Below, piece after piece: positions 46,481 to 55,018 of a stretch of DNA of 64,000 nucleotides; within the stretch, counting starts at the first letter, position 1, and every line of letters starts with the position of its first letter. This DNA is from an uncultured bacterium (GTDB lineage: Bacteria; Bacteroidota; Bacteroidia; Bacteroidales; Muribaculaceae). The notes beneath the pieces are model-generated. The model was not told the origin of the DNA. It ran no database searches and saw nothing but the letters and a program-made list of their open reading frames with translations. The position numbers were made by a program, and so were the translations under genes. The stretch lies in the NCBI GenBank assembly GCA_905214715.1, contig CAJMMT010000003.1, forward strand, positions 120,681 to 184,680, in the 5' to 3' direction.

Positions 46481-46498
46481 GGGCAAACGCGTTTGCCC
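46481..46498 (-). promoter_or_regulatory. 18-bp perfect palindrome in the aspS leader
   Basis: GGGCAAACGCGTTTGCCC is self-complementary throughout and lies 19 bases before the aspS ATG, well downstream of the predicted start point. It could be an operator or, in RNA, a stem with a tiny loop that hides the ribosome entry site. Confidence 0.5.
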
Positions 46499-46597
46499 GG
46501 AATTCTATGTTTTGTCAAAAAGAAACAGATTTGCTTTAACACATTAATCTGCACGGAATTATGCCGCTACACAAATTGCAGTGGCATATAGAACGTG

Positions 46598-46629
46598 CAA
46601 ATATAACAAAAAAAACTCTTTAACGCAAT
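46598..46629 (-). promoter_or_regulatory. Promoter of aspS
   Basis: On the minus strand ATTG, 20 bases and TATATTTG fit the Bacteroidota pattern. Transcription would begin around 46591, leaving a leader of about 130 bases. The leader can form two stem-loops, one near 46561-46590 (TATGCC with GGCATA) and the 18-base palindrome. Confidence 0.65.
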
Positions 46630-46641
46630 ACCCAGACTCAA

Positions 46642-46685
46642 ACCGAGCCAAAACCGGCTTGAGTCAAGCACGGTTCCGGCTCGGT
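46642..46685 (-). terminator. Hairpin ending the S41 peptidase operon
   Basis: Outer arms ACCGAGCC (46642-46649) and GGCTCGGT (46678-46685), middle arms AACCG and CGGTT, and an inner stem GCTTG/CAAGC form one long imperfect hairpin, 11 bases after the last gene of the operon. The following T-run is short (TTTGAG on the minus strand), so it may also act as a boundary element before aspS. Confidence 0.65.
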
Positions 46686-46696
46686 ATCAAAATTGG

Positions 46697-47035
46697 TTAC
46701 TCCGCGTACGATAAGACAGTAGGCGATTTTACGTCCACACCATATTTCGCAGCAAAACGGAGTATGGCTTTTGCCAGCTTCGGCTTCAATTCATCGGGAC
46801 AATAACGGAAATAGGCTTCCGCTGCACGAACGTGAGCCGCGTCGGGCATGGGATATTCCCTGCGCTCGGGAAGACCGAAAATAGAATCGGGAAGTTCCTT
46901 CTTTTCTTCGTAACTCAATACATCATCGCTCATAGCATCATATTTTAATCCCCTTCCCATTCCTGTTAATACGATACTTTGAACGCTTCCGGACTCCGAT
47001 AAGTTCAAATTCACCTCCCCGCAATGCATTACCAT
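46697..47035 (-). CDS. Small hypothetical protein with a C-terminal helical module
   Basis: This 112-residue protein starts three bases after the S41 peptidase stop (ATGGTAATG; residue 1 or 3). The C-terminal 60 residues, DSIFGLPERREYPMPDAAHV, then RAAEAYFRYCPDELKPKLAK and AILRFAAKYGVDV, resemble a short helical module found in proteins with phage-head or DUF6582-like annotations (FGLPE.R.YP, then helices ending in KFGV). The N-terminal part is unremarkable and has no signal peptide, unlike its two exported operon partners. I cannot assign a role. Confidence 0.6.
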   Translation of the reverse strand: MVMHCGEVNLNLSESGSVQSIVLTGMGRGLKYDAMSDDVLSYEEKKELPDSIFGLPERREYPMPDAAHVRAAEAYFRYCPDELKPKLAKAILRFAAKYGVDVKSPTVLSYAE

Positions 47036-47038
47036 CTT

Positions 47039-48100
47039 CTATTTCTCCGCAGGACCGTCAGGTTCCGTCTTCCCCGACAGCAGAGAAATTGCGTAATCGA
47101 GTATGGCATCTTTCCCGCCGGCGAGCTCCTCGGCGGGCGCGTGGACTTCACATCCCGGCGTGGGGTCTATCCCCGATTCAATCGAATTACCCCTCACATC
47201 GGTAACAGGGCAGGCTGAAAAACGCACACCCCAGCCATTAGGCATCTCAGAAGAGAACGGCAGGCCGCCGCCTCCTCCCGTTCTGGCTCCAACCACCCGC
47301 ACCTGCGGCAATTCTTTCATGACGGCCACGAAATTGTTGGCCGCACTGAAACAGCTGCGGTTTGTAAGCACTATTATTGGCTTGCCTATATAACGTATTC
47401 TCCCCTCTTCGGCCGGCTTGTAAGTCATGGCATACGGCTCCGAGAAGGCATCATGCTCAGGGCCGGTCTTGTGGCGCATGTATCCGCCTGTAAATTCACG
47501 TGTGGTGAACCTTCCAACCAGAGTATTTATGTTTGTCAGATACCCTCCGCCGTTGTTGCGGATATCTATTATAAGTCCCTTCGACTGGCTTAGCACCGCC
47601 AGTATGTAATCGAGATTGGTCTCCCCTATGGCGGATGAAAACGAGGGATAATACATATATCCTATGTCGTCTCCAAGCATGGCATAGGTTATACCGCTTG
47701 TCTGCAAGTAATTGAATTCAAGATAGTACTCCTGCACGGTACGAAGATCGAAATCTTGCGGGTAATCGGTCCACCATTTACGATAGCTTGAGGTCGAGAA
47801 TGGGGTTATCAGATTCACATGGCCGTCTTCAAGCTCATTAAGCATGGATGCGCACACGTTATACAGTTCGGGCCACTGGGTACCGGGACCGATCTTGCTT
47901 CGATAAAACTCCCCGACCTTGTCCCAGTCTACATTTTTCTCGCTGAAGAAACAATAATGGTCAGACACGGCCTGCCACAGACAGTCGAAATTCCCCACGG
48001 GATCATCCTGATAAGTCTCTACCTCATGGCAGGACGACAACGGAATCATGGAAACGGCTCCCGCCACAAGTGCATATATCAATTTGTGTTTCATCTGCAT
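47039..48100 (-). CDS. S41-family C-terminal-processing-type peptidase, lipoprotein
   Basis: The ATG at 48100 overlaps the TGA of the preceding gene (TGATG). A lipoprotein signal is visible (LIYALVAGAVSMIPLSSC, cysteine about 24). The S41 catalytic domain has IDIRNNGGGYLTNINTLVG and VLTNRSCFSAANNFVAVMKE, in which the serine of CFSAAN is the expected nucleophile. GARTGGGGGLPFSSEMPNGW follows. The N-terminal DHYCFFSEKNVDWDKVGEFY is typical of the tricorn-like Bacteroidota subgroup, which lacks an obvious PDZ domain. It probably processes proteins in the periplasm or at the outer membrane. Confidence 0.87.
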   Translation of the reverse strand: MQMKHKLIYALVAGAVSMIPLSSCHEVETYQDDPVGNFDCLWQAVSDHYCFFSEKNVDWDKVGEFYRSKIGPGTQWPELYNVCASMLNELEDGHVNLITPFSTSSYRKWWTDYPQDFDLRTVQEYYLEFNYLQTSGITYAMLGDDIGYMYYPSFSSAIGETNLDYILAVLSQSKGLIIDIRNNGGGYLTNINTLVGRFTTREFTGGYMRHKTGPEHDAFSEPYAMTYKPAEEGRIRYIGKPIIVLTNRSCFSAANNFVAVMKELPQVRVVGARTGGGGGLPFSSEMPNGWGVRFSACPVTDVRGNSIESGIDPTPGCEVHAPAEELAGGKDAILDYAISLLSGKTEPDGPAEK

Positions 48101-48903
48101 CAAAATTTAATACCAACTACCGCCGCATGTCTCCAGAGCTGGGTATCTATTCCACAGGCATGCTGGGTCATGAGGTCGTATCTCCAACCCAAGACAAGAT
48201 CACGCTTGCCAAAATGCATCTCCACTCCGAGCAGATTGTCGAGTCCGAAATTGTTTCCCCACCATCCGCATTTTACCAAACCAGAGTGATTGCCGAGATA
48301 AATCTCGTAATATGTCTCGCCATATTCCGGAGTGAAATATGCTCCGAGGGTAGGAAGCGAAATCTGGTCGAACGCGGTAAGATGCAATCTGCCGATATAA
48401 AAAGGACGACGTACAGATGCCCTGAGGTCAAGACCCACTCTTGCCAAGGCATTCGCCGGATTATTGCTGTTGCGCCTCAGATACAGCACCCCGCCGTCGA
48501 GAGCCACGGCACCCCCGGCCGAGATGCTCCAGCTATCGGGCAATTGCCACACCCTCTCCATACCCCATGAGAATGAGGCTTCGAAGCCGAGTGTCGATGA
48601 ATTGCGTGCAGGTGAGCGTGTGTCGGCAAATTCAATGCCGCCGCGGAATGCCATTTCCCATCTCGGATCAAAAGGCATTTTTTTGCTCCATTCACCCTCT
48701 ATGGCGAAATCCACTCCGTGATAGACCAGCGGGGAAAGGTAGGTACATAAAGAATGCCGTCGCCCCACCTCAAGGGTATAACGCGATTTTATCGGACGCC
48801 GGTTGTTTTCCGGAGTTTCAGCTGCAAAACTTGCGGATATACCTGACATCAGCGATACAAGAACTATAAACCGACTTAATTTTAAACAGTTTCTAAGATT
48901 CAT
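48100..48903 (-). CDS. DUF3316 family outer membrane protein
   Basis: I chose the ATG at 48903, giving a signal peptide (FIVLVSLMSGISASFAAE). The rest of the protein is amphipathic beta-strands (YTLEVGRRHSLCTYLSPLVY, STLGFEASFSWGMERVW, VGLDLRASVRRPFYIGRL), with ETYYEIYLGNHSGLVKCGWW and a final strand HAAVVGIKF. It matches DUF3316, a barrel family of Bacteroidales with unknown function. Longer in-frame starts to 49011 run into the parC upstream region and are unlikely. It is the first gene of a three-gene operon, divergent from parC with about 50 bases between. Confidence 0.8.
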   Translation of the reverse strand: MNLRNCLKLSRFIVLVSLMSGISASFAAETPENNRRPIKSRYTLEVGRRHSLCTYLSPLVYHGVDFAIEGEWSKKMPFDPRWEMAFRGGIEFADTRSPARNSSTLGFEASFSWGMERVWQLPDSWSISAGGAVALDGGVLYLRRNSNNPANALARVGLDLRASVRRPFYIGRLHLTAFDQISLPTLGAYFTPEYGETYYEIYLGNHSGLVKCGWWGNNFGLDNLLGVEMHFGKRDLVLGWRYDLMTQHACGIDTQLWRHAAVVGIKF

Positions 48904-48954
48904 GACCGCTAATTTAAGAAAATTTTTAGTAATTTTATGGTGATTTTCTACATT

Positions 48955-51594
48955 ATGGAAGACAATACCCAGAATAATACCACCAACTCCGATATGCCGT
49001 TCCAGAACCATACCCGACTTACGGGTATGTTCCGGGACTGGTATCTTGAATATGCATCATATGTGATTCTCGAACGCGCCGTACCTCATATCGAGGATGG
49101 TCTGAAACCTGTGCAACGACGCATACTGCACTCCATGCAGACTCTTGACGACGGCCGCTTCAACAAGGTCGCGAATATAGTGGGCAACACCATGCAGTAT
49201 CATCCGCACGGAGATGCCTCGATAGGCGACGCTCTGGTTCAGCTCGGTCAGAAGGAATTGCTTATCGACACTCAAGGTAACTGGGGAAACATACTTACGG
49301 GCGACTCGGCCGCGGCCCCGCGATACATAGAAGCGAGATTGTCGGAGTTCGCCCTCGAGACCCTGTATAGCCCGAAAATTACCGACTGGACTCCGAGTTA
49401 CGACGGGCGCAAAAAAGAACCCGTGACACTACCGGTGAAATTTCCACTGCTGCTGGTACAGGGTGTAGAAGGTATAGCCGTAGGTCTAAGCTCGAAAATA
49501 TTACCCCACAATTTTTCCGAAGTAGCTGATGCCGCAGTCTCTTATCTGAAAGGAGAACCGTTCCAGCTGCTGCCTGACTTCCAGACCGGCGGTTTGCTCG
49601 ATGCGTCGCGTTACAACGACGGAGCAAGAGGCGGCTCGGTAAAAGTCCGCGCGAAGATAGAGAAAGTAGACACCAAGACTCTGGCCATAACCGAATTGCC
49701 ATTCGGGAAAACCACAGCCACTCTTATCACCTCTATTCTCGCGGCCATGGAAAAGGGGAAAATAAAAATAAGACGTGTAGACGACAATACCTCGGCTACA
49801 GCCGAGATTCTTATCCATCTGAATCCCGGCACATCTTCCGACAAAGCCATAGACGCACTCTACGCGTTTACAGACTGCGAGATATCCATCTCTCCCAATT
49901 GCTGTGTCATCGCCGACAACAAACCGCAATTCCTTTCGGTTTCCGATCTTATGAAATACTCGGCAAACCGTACACGCGACCTCCTTCACGCCGAACTCGG
50001 CATAAGACTTGACGAGGCACGCGAACAGCAGCTTGCGGCTTCGCTTGAAAAAATATTCATTGGAGAGAGGATGTATAAAGATCCGCAAGTCGAAGCGGCC
50101 GCTTCTATGGAATCGGCGATTTCACGTCTGCGTGTGCTGTTCGAACCTTTTATCTCTGATTTTTTCAGAGATATAACCGATGAGGATCTCGAGCATCTAT
50201 GGGAGATGCGTATGGCCAGAATCCTTAAATTCAACAAGGAAAAGGCTGATGAGAAAATAGCTCAGCTCAATGCCGAGATAGAGCGGTTGAGATACGATAT
50301 GGACCATATAGTCGAATACACCATAAGATGGTTCGAATATCTGCGGGACAAATACGGAAGCCACTTCCCGCGTCGCACCGTTATACGCGGATTCGACTCT
50401 ATCGAGGCGACAAAAGTCGCTGAAGCGAACAAGCGCCTGTGTTTCGACAAAGAAGGGGGATTCATGGGTACCGGACTCAAGGATGGCGAATTCAAGTTCA
50501 CCTGTTCCGACATAGACGACATTCTGATAATATACCGCGATGGCACCTACAAGATAATGAAGGTACAGGAGAAAGTATATATTGGCAAAAAGGTGATACA
50601 CATAGGATTGTTCAAGAAGAACGACCGGCGTACCGTTTACAATGTCATTTACCGTAACGGCAAGGGGGGCATATATTACAAGAAACGTTTCTTCATAACG
50701 GGTCTCACGCGAGACAGGATGTACGACATAACCAAGGGGCTTCCCGGTTCGCGGATAGAATGGCTTACGGTAAATCCCAATGGAGAAGCCGAGGTTGTAA
50801 AGGTCTCTTTGCGCGATGAACCGGGGCCGGACGGACGCCGGCCGAGAATACCATATGTTACCGTAGACTTCTCGAAACTTGAAATAAAGGGCAAGGAGTC
50901 TCTGGGCAATCAGGTTACAAAATTCGCCGTCGCCTCCGCCTCTCTCGAAAAGAAAGGTGTTTCTACTCTTGGCGGACGCGAAGTCTGGTTTGACCGGGAT
51001 GTGCTGCGCCTTAACTATGATGGGCGTGGAGAATCGCTGGGTACTTTCCAGGGAGACGACCTGGTGCTGATAGTTACGCGCGACGGTGAATATTTCACCT
51101 CCTCCTACTCCGATACAAATCACTACGACGACAATATAGAGCGCATAGAGAAATTCGATACCCAAAAGGTATGGACACTCGCTTTCTTCGATCCTGAACT
51201 TGGATTTTCATATCTGAAACGTTTTACATTCGAGGCATCATCCAAACCGCAACGATTTGTAGGAAGCGGAGCTGACAGCAGAAAACTCTTACTTACCGAC
51301 ACTTCCTATCCCCGCCTGGAAATAATGTTCGGAGGTACCGACTCGGTACGCCCTTCGCTTGAAATAGATGCCGAAGAGTTCATCTCTGTAAAAGGGTTCA
51401 AGGCAAAAGGAAAGAGAATCAGTAATTTTGAAGTAGCGGAAGTTACGGAACTCGAACCCATACGCTTCCCCGAAGAGCCAAAAGAAGCAGAGGTTGAACA
51501 GATCGAAACGGAAAGCGAGCAATCGGAAGAAATAACCATAGAAGACAACACACCCAAGGTAATACAACCCTCGCTGTTCGATGATGAAGAATAA
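48955..51594 (+). CDS. parC: DNA topoisomerase IV subunit A (GyrA/ParC family)
   Basis: The ATG at 48955 (MEDNTQNNTTNSDMP) suits the family better than the in-frame start at 48937. The breakage-reunion domain contains LKPVQRRILHSM, the quinolone-region block YHPHGDASIGDAL and AAAPRYIEARL with the DNA-attacking tyrosine near residue 124. A tower and coiled-coil gate follow (KADEKIAQLNAEIERLRYDM). The C-terminal beta-pinwheel-like half (KVYIGKKVIHIGLFKKND; GDDLVLIVTRDGEYFTSSYS) lacks a clear GyrA box, favouring ParC over GyrA. The acidic tail ends VIQPSLFDDEE. No parE gene is adjacent. Confidence 0.9.
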   Translation: MEDNTQNNTTNSDMPFQNHTRLTGMFRDWYLEYASYVILERAVPHIEDGLKPVQRRILHSMQTLDDGRFNKVANIVGNTMQYHPHGDASIGDALVQLGQKELLIDTQGNWGNILTGDSAAAPRYIEARLSEFALETLYSPKITDWTPSYDGRKKEPVTLPVKFPLLLVQGVEGIAVGLSSKILPHNFSEVADAAVSYLKGEPFQLLPDFQTGGLLDASRYNDGARGGSVKVRAKIEKVDTKTLAITELPFGKTTATLITSILAAMEKGKIKIRRVDDNTSATAEILIHLNPGTSSDKAIDALYAFTDCEISISPNCCVIADNKPQFLSVSDLMKYSANRTRDLLHAELGIRLDEAREQQLAASLEKIFIGERMYKDPQVEAAASMESAISRLRVLFEPFISDFFRDITDEDLEHLWEMRMARILKFNKEKADEKIAQLNAEIERLRYDMDHIVEYTIRWFEYLRDKYGSHFPRRTVIRGFDSIEATKVAEANKRLCFDKEGGFMGTGLKDGEFKFTCSDIDDILIIYRDGTYKIMKVQEKVYIGKKVIHIGLFKKNDRRTVYNVIYRNGKGGIYYKKRFFITGLTRDRMYDITKGLPGSRIEWLTVNPNGEAEVVKVSLRDEPGPDGRRPRIPYVTVDFSKLEIKGKESLGNQVTKFAVASASLEKKGVSTLGGREVWFDRDVLRLNYDGRGESLGTFQGDDLVLIVTRDGEYFTSSYSDTNHYDDNIERIEKFDTQKVWTLAFFDPELGFSYLKRFTFEASSKPQRFVGSGADSRKLLLTDTSYPRLEIMFGGTDSVRPSLEIDAEEFISVKGFKAKGKRISNFEVAEVTELEPIRFPEEPKEAEVEQIETESEQSEEITIEDNTPKVIQPSLFDDEE

Positions 51595-51648
51595 CCTTCA
51601 TTCATAAAAATGGGCGATTAAGCCGGTCATTACCGACATTGAAAATAC

Positions 51649-51685
51649 AAAAAAACCGACACCTGATAAGGTTGTCGGTTTTTTT
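51649..51685 (+). terminator. Rho-independent terminator of parC
   Basis: Arms 51649-51661 and 51673-51685 pair over 13 bases (AAAAAAACCGACA), ending in a T7 run. The 3' end abuts tRNA-Leu on the other strand and can serve that transcript as well, since the left arm supplies an A-run complement. Confidence 0.88.
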
Positions 51686-51686
51686 G

Positions 51687-51768
51687 TGCGCGCGGGGGGA
51701 CTCGAACCCCCACGCCGCAAGGCACTAGATCCTAAGTCTAGCGCGGCTACCAATTACGCCACGCGCGC
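51687..51768 (-). tRNA. tRNA-Leu (UAG anticodon)
   Basis: On the minus strand the acceptor GCGCGCG (51762-51768) pairs with CGCGCGC (51688-51694). The D-arm contains GTAATTGGTAGC. The anticodon loop is CTTAGGA on a CTAGA/TCTAG stem, giving anticodon TAG for CUA. A long class II variable arm follows (TGCCTTGCGGCG). The T-arm is GGGGGTTCGAGTCCCCC. No CCA is encoded, as usual in this phylum. Length is 82 bases. Confidence 0.95.
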
Positions 51769-51770
51769 TA

Positions 51771-51810
51771 CTTTGCATCATGATTCTTGCGGAATCATGA
51801 TGCAAAGATA
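51771..51810 (-). promoter_or_regulatory. tRNA-Leu promoter overlapped by a perfect 16-bp inverted repeat
   Basis: TATCTTTG on the minus strand (51803-51810) fits the -7 box and would start transcription about 28 bases before tRNA-Leu. The arms 51771-51786 (CTTTGCATCATGATTC) and 51792-51807 are exact reverse complements with a five-base spacer, and the outer arm contains most of the -7 box. No T-run follows, so it is not a normal terminator. Confidence 0.55.
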
Positions 51811-51893
51811 GTAAAAAATAAGGAAGTGTTCAAATTTAATTTATACTTAATGCGAGTATATTTTTGAGGCGATTACAGATTCTTGGAATCCGA

Positions 51894-52664
51894 TCAGATA
51901 TCGTAGAAACGGTCAAGAAGGTCGCGACGATAATTCTTGGATATCTTTATCTCCTTGATATGGTCAAGCGGCGGCAGAAGTTTGCATTCACTCTGGGTTA
52001 TGACTCCAAGATATGCCGTGTTTACTATATACGACTTATGGGTACGCACAAAATTGGGGCCATAGTTCAGTATCACATCGGCATTGGTATGCCTTTTCAG
52101 GATATGCCTCTCAAGATTATTAAGCACAGCTTCCCAAAGCTTGCGTTGGTTGTCATAGCGAAAATAAACTATGCTGTTGGCCGATACTATAACCTTGTCG
52201 TTGGTCACGGTGGTGACCGCTATATGCTTCTGATCTGCTACCTCCTGTTGAATGGAATGTTGCAGTCTCGGAATCGCGTAACGTGGCATGCCCTCGCGCT
52301 CTGCCAGGCGGTAACGGTGCAATATAAGCGCGAGATCCGCTGAATCGAATGGTTTGAGAAGGAAATCGAATACCTGCAATCGCAATGCCTTAAGAAGATA
52401 TTTACGGTAAGATGAGTAAAATATCACTTTAAATCTGCCGCTTGCCTGTAGTTTTTCAGTCAGCTCCAAGGCATTGCTTTCCGGAAACTCTATATCAAGG
52501 AATACAAGGTCCGGACGTTCTTTCTGTATCAGCGACAGCCCGTTTTCAAGATCGTTGGCCGTGCCTGCCAGTTGAACATCGGAGTGCGCCTTGAGGCCTT
52601 CGGCAAGCACCTCCACACTTGGGACATCATCATCTATAATTACTGTCTTTATTGGAAAATTCAT
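51894..52664 (-). CDS. LytTR-family response regulator
   Basis: This 256-residue protein has a receiver domain with the acidic cluster IDDDVPS, the phospho-acceptor in LVFLDIEFPESNALE, Ser-Ser in VIFYSSYRKYLL and Lys in FDFLLKPFDSADL. A LytTR DNA-binding domain follows (DKVIVSANSIVYFRYDNQRK; FVRTHKSYIVNTAYLGVIT). It lies 39 bases after the histidine-kinase gene and forms a cognate pair. Such regulators bind direct repeats upstream of their targets, which are not evident here. Confidence 0.93.
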   Translation of the reverse strand: MNFPIKTVIIDDDVPSVEVLAEGLKAHSDVQLAGTANDLENGLSLIQKERPDLVFLDIEFPESNALELTEKLQASGRFKVIFYSSYRKYLLKALRLQVFDFLLKPFDSADLALILHRYRLAEREGMPRYAIPRLQHSIQQEVADQKHIAVTTVTNDKVIVSANSIVYFRYDNQRKLWEAVLNNLERHILKRHTNADVILNYGPNFVRTHKSYIVNTAYLGVITQSECKLLPPLDHIKEIKISKNYRRDLLDRFYDI

Positions 52665-52703
52665 AGTAAGCGGTTGTGTTATTGGAAAAGAATATGTTTG
52701 ATC

Positions 52704-54695
52704 TTAAGAATCTGATGTTTTTCTCGCATTACCCTCTTTAATGGTAATAGCGGCAGTCCAGAAACCTGGAGAATCAGGACCTGCCGTAAACGACAGATTC
52801 CCTTTGCCGCTTGCATTAAGGTAGTTTACCGTTTCCGCAATTATGCGTAGTCCTATACCTGATAACGAAGCATTTCCTTTGGTTTCCACTGACATATTAT
52901 TGGTAATACGCACTACAACCGCGCCTTCCTCTCGTACCACCTCTACCCAAAGACGTCTTGATTCTTGTTCAGGCAAAGATGAGAAGCCATGTTTGAATGC
53001 GTTTTCCGCAAGTATCTGCAAGGACATCGACGGAATATCAAGAGCGCTCAGGTCTATACCCTCTTCAATATTCTCCTGATACTGAAACGGGGCCTGTATC
53101 CGCGCCTGGGCCACCTCGATATAATCCCTCATGAATTCGAGTTCCTCCTGTATCGAATCCGAAACATTGTCGGCCAGCAGTTGTTGCCTGCGCAACAGAC
53201 TTACTATGACAGGCAACCTCGGTTCCTGACCTCTCTGACGGGCAAGCAGTTCCTGATTAAGCGCGTTATATATAAAATGAGGTGTTATCCTGTTCCTGAC
53301 GCTCTCCATACGGAGCGATACTATTTTCTTCAGCATCTTCTCTTCATGCCGGCGATTTCTTGACCTGACAATTATTACGGTGAGAACGAGCCCGACAACA
53401 ATCAGCAGCGAAATACCTAAAATCATAAGCAGTTTGAAGATATGGGCCTCTTTTTGCAGGTTGTCGGTCTGAAGAGTGAGCAGACGTGTATCTCGGTCAT
53501 AAGCCAGTTTATGGGTCCCAAGAGTCTGACGCACATTACGGGACACTACGGAATCTTTCAGTTCCTGAAGTTTTGACTGCGTGACGAAGGCTTCTTTCCA
53601 TTGCCCTGTCTTCTGGTAGTAATTCGACAAAGCTTCAAGCCTTCCTTCCCGTTGTTCGTTACGCACGGAATCGACCAGCGGATGTGCCTCTATCAAGTTT
53701 TCGGTCCGGGCTATGTCGCCCTGAGCCAAAGCGAGCCTCATCTGGAGGTTATGCAGATGGGACAGCGGAACAGACATCGGTGCCTTTTCCTCAAAATAGG
53801 GAACAAGAGTGTCAAGAAGTTTCGAAGCCCGGTCAAGACTGTCAAGACACAGATATACGTCCGCGAGGTTTGCCCTACAGAAATTCATCTCCCAACCGGC
53901 ACTCCCCGCCGAATCAAGGAATGTCTCAAGACGCTTGAATGTCTCGAGAGATTTTCCGTATTGTTTCGATTTATAATAATAGTTTCCGAGATTGTTTAGG
54001 TTCGCGAATTTAGCGTATGGATCCATGCCGTCGAATAACTCCATGGTTTTATTCCACCAGGGTTCCGCTTCTTCATAATCTCCCATGGCAGTGTATACTC
54101 CCGCAAGACCGCTATAGACCATCTCGCAGGATTTGGGTTCGGCATTTACAGAATCCGCAAAGAGAACTGCCCTGTAATATATATCGGAAGCTTCGGGATA
54201 ACGGGCCGTCAGTTTATAAGCATCGGCCAGATTAGCCATAGACATTATATAATCCGATTCATCGTCAGGAATGCTGTATTTCAACGCCTGCTTCTGATAT
54301 TTTATAGCTGAATCCGGCTGAAAGTCATACTGCTGATAATAAGCCCCCCGAATACGCGATGACAGTTTTAGAAGCATTGATGTCTTGGCAGGGTCATCAT
54401 GCCGGGTCGCCCATGACTGTACGCTGTCGGCCTTGGGTATGATTCTGTCTATTTTTCCAAGAAAGTAATTTATGGCCCCCTCTTCATTCACATAGTATGC
54501 CCACCGCAACGAGTCATTTTCTTCAAGCGCTTTCGATTTCAAGACAACAAGAGTGTCGGCAACCCATGAATAGTTACCGTTCTTGAGGGAATCATTCAAC
54601 TGACTGCGCTCAGGTATGTCATAAGCCTTATCGGCCGGTTTTCTGCATCCGGCAATCAGCACCAGACAAATAATCAGCAGTATGGAGTTCTTCAC
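52704..54695 (-). CDS. LytS-type sensor histidine kinase with TPR sensor domain
   Basis: This 663-residue protein starts with MKNSILLIICLVLIAGCRKP, a lipoprotein-like signal with cysteine 17. A periplasmic TPR array follows (YPEASDIYYRAVLFADSVNA; YEEAEPWWNKTMELFDGMDP; YGKSLETFKRLETFLDSAGS). One membrane helix follows (IFKLLMILGISLLIVVGLVL), then a His_kinase domain with the phospho-His in RITPHFIYNALNQELL and an ATPase domain (LAENAFKHGFSSL, LSGIGLRIIAE). A dual lipid and helix anchor would be unusual, so the N-terminus may simply be a cleaved signal. Confidence 0.9.
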   Translation of the reverse strand: MKNSILLIICLVLIAGCRKPADKAYDIPERSQLNDSLKNGNYSWVADTLVVLKSKALEENDSLRWAYYVNEEGAINYFLGKIDRIIPKADSVQSWATRHDDPAKTSMLLKLSSRIRGAYYQQYDFQPDSAIKYQKQALKYSIPDDESDYIMSMANLADAYKLTARYPEASDIYYRAVLFADSVNAEPKSCEMVYSGLAGVYTAMGDYEEAEPWWNKTMELFDGMDPYAKFANLNNLGNYYYKSKQYGKSLETFKRLETFLDSAGSAGWEMNFCRANLADVYLCLDSLDRASKLLDTLVPYFEEKAPMSVPLSHLHNLQMRLALAQGDIARTENLIEAHPLVDSVRNEQREGRLEALSNYYQKTGQWKEAFVTQSKLQELKDSVVSRNVRQTLGTHKLAYDRDTRLLTLQTDNLQKEAHIFKLLMILGISLLIVVGLVLTVIIVRSRNRRHEEKMLKKIVSLRMESVRNRITPHFIYNALNQELLARQRGQEPRLPVIVSLLRRQQLLADNVSDSIQEELEFMRDYIEVAQARIQAPFQYQENIEEGIDLSALDIPSMSLQILAENAFKHGFSSLPEQESRRLWVEVVREEGAVVVRITNNMSVETKGNASLSGIGLRIIAETVNYLNASGKGNLSFTAGPDSPGFWTAAITIKEGNARKTSDS

Positions 54696-54747
54696 GTCTT
54701 TATCTTAACAAATTCCCCCGGATCAGTCCAACTAATTCACAAATAAT

Positions 54748-54774
54748 GGTATAGATTTTTTTTGTATCTATACC
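54748..54774 (-). repeat. 9-bp inverted repeat upstream of the sensor-kinase gene
   Basis: GGTATAGAT (54748-54756) and ATCTATACC (54766-54774) are perfect reverse complements with a nine-base T-rich spacer. It lies 53 bases before the kinase start and is a candidate operator or leader hairpin. The remainder of the 54696-55018 spacer is AT-rich and otherwise holds only the terminator at its other end. Confidence 0.45.
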
Positions 54775-54945
54775 GGTTACATTACCCTACAAATATACGA
54801 ATAAAAAACTTTACAACTTTTCGGTTTTAGATGTCATAATCACCAAATTAGGCGTTTTGATTATGATTTTAATCGCTTCATTAGCGAAATTGACCATGTT
54901 AGTAAAAATTTAACATTCATTAGCGTATTCGAGTAGGAATACAAA

Positions 54946-54983
54946 AACACCGGGCGGACCTATATGTTCCCGCATCCGGTGTC
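54946..54983 (-). terminator. Terminator of the que-to-secreted-protein operon
   Basis: On the minus strand ACACCGG and GCGG pair with CCGC and CCGGTGT across an 11-to-12-base loop, followed by TTTTTG. It lies about 35 bases after the last gene of the operon. Confidence 0.75.
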
Positions 54984-55018
54984 TCTGCTAATATCGCGCC
55001 ATTATCCGACTCTGTGTG

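Noticed and set aside
44983..46539. A 518-codon open frame on the plus strand opposite aspS
   Set aside because: It is the shadow of a highly conserved, unmistakable aspS on the other strand; its translation shows no domain or signal and arises from codon bias.
46462..46600. T-box leader before aspS
   Set aside because: No T-box sequence, specifier loop or terminator/antiterminator pair is visible, and T-boxes are not expected in Bacteroidota.
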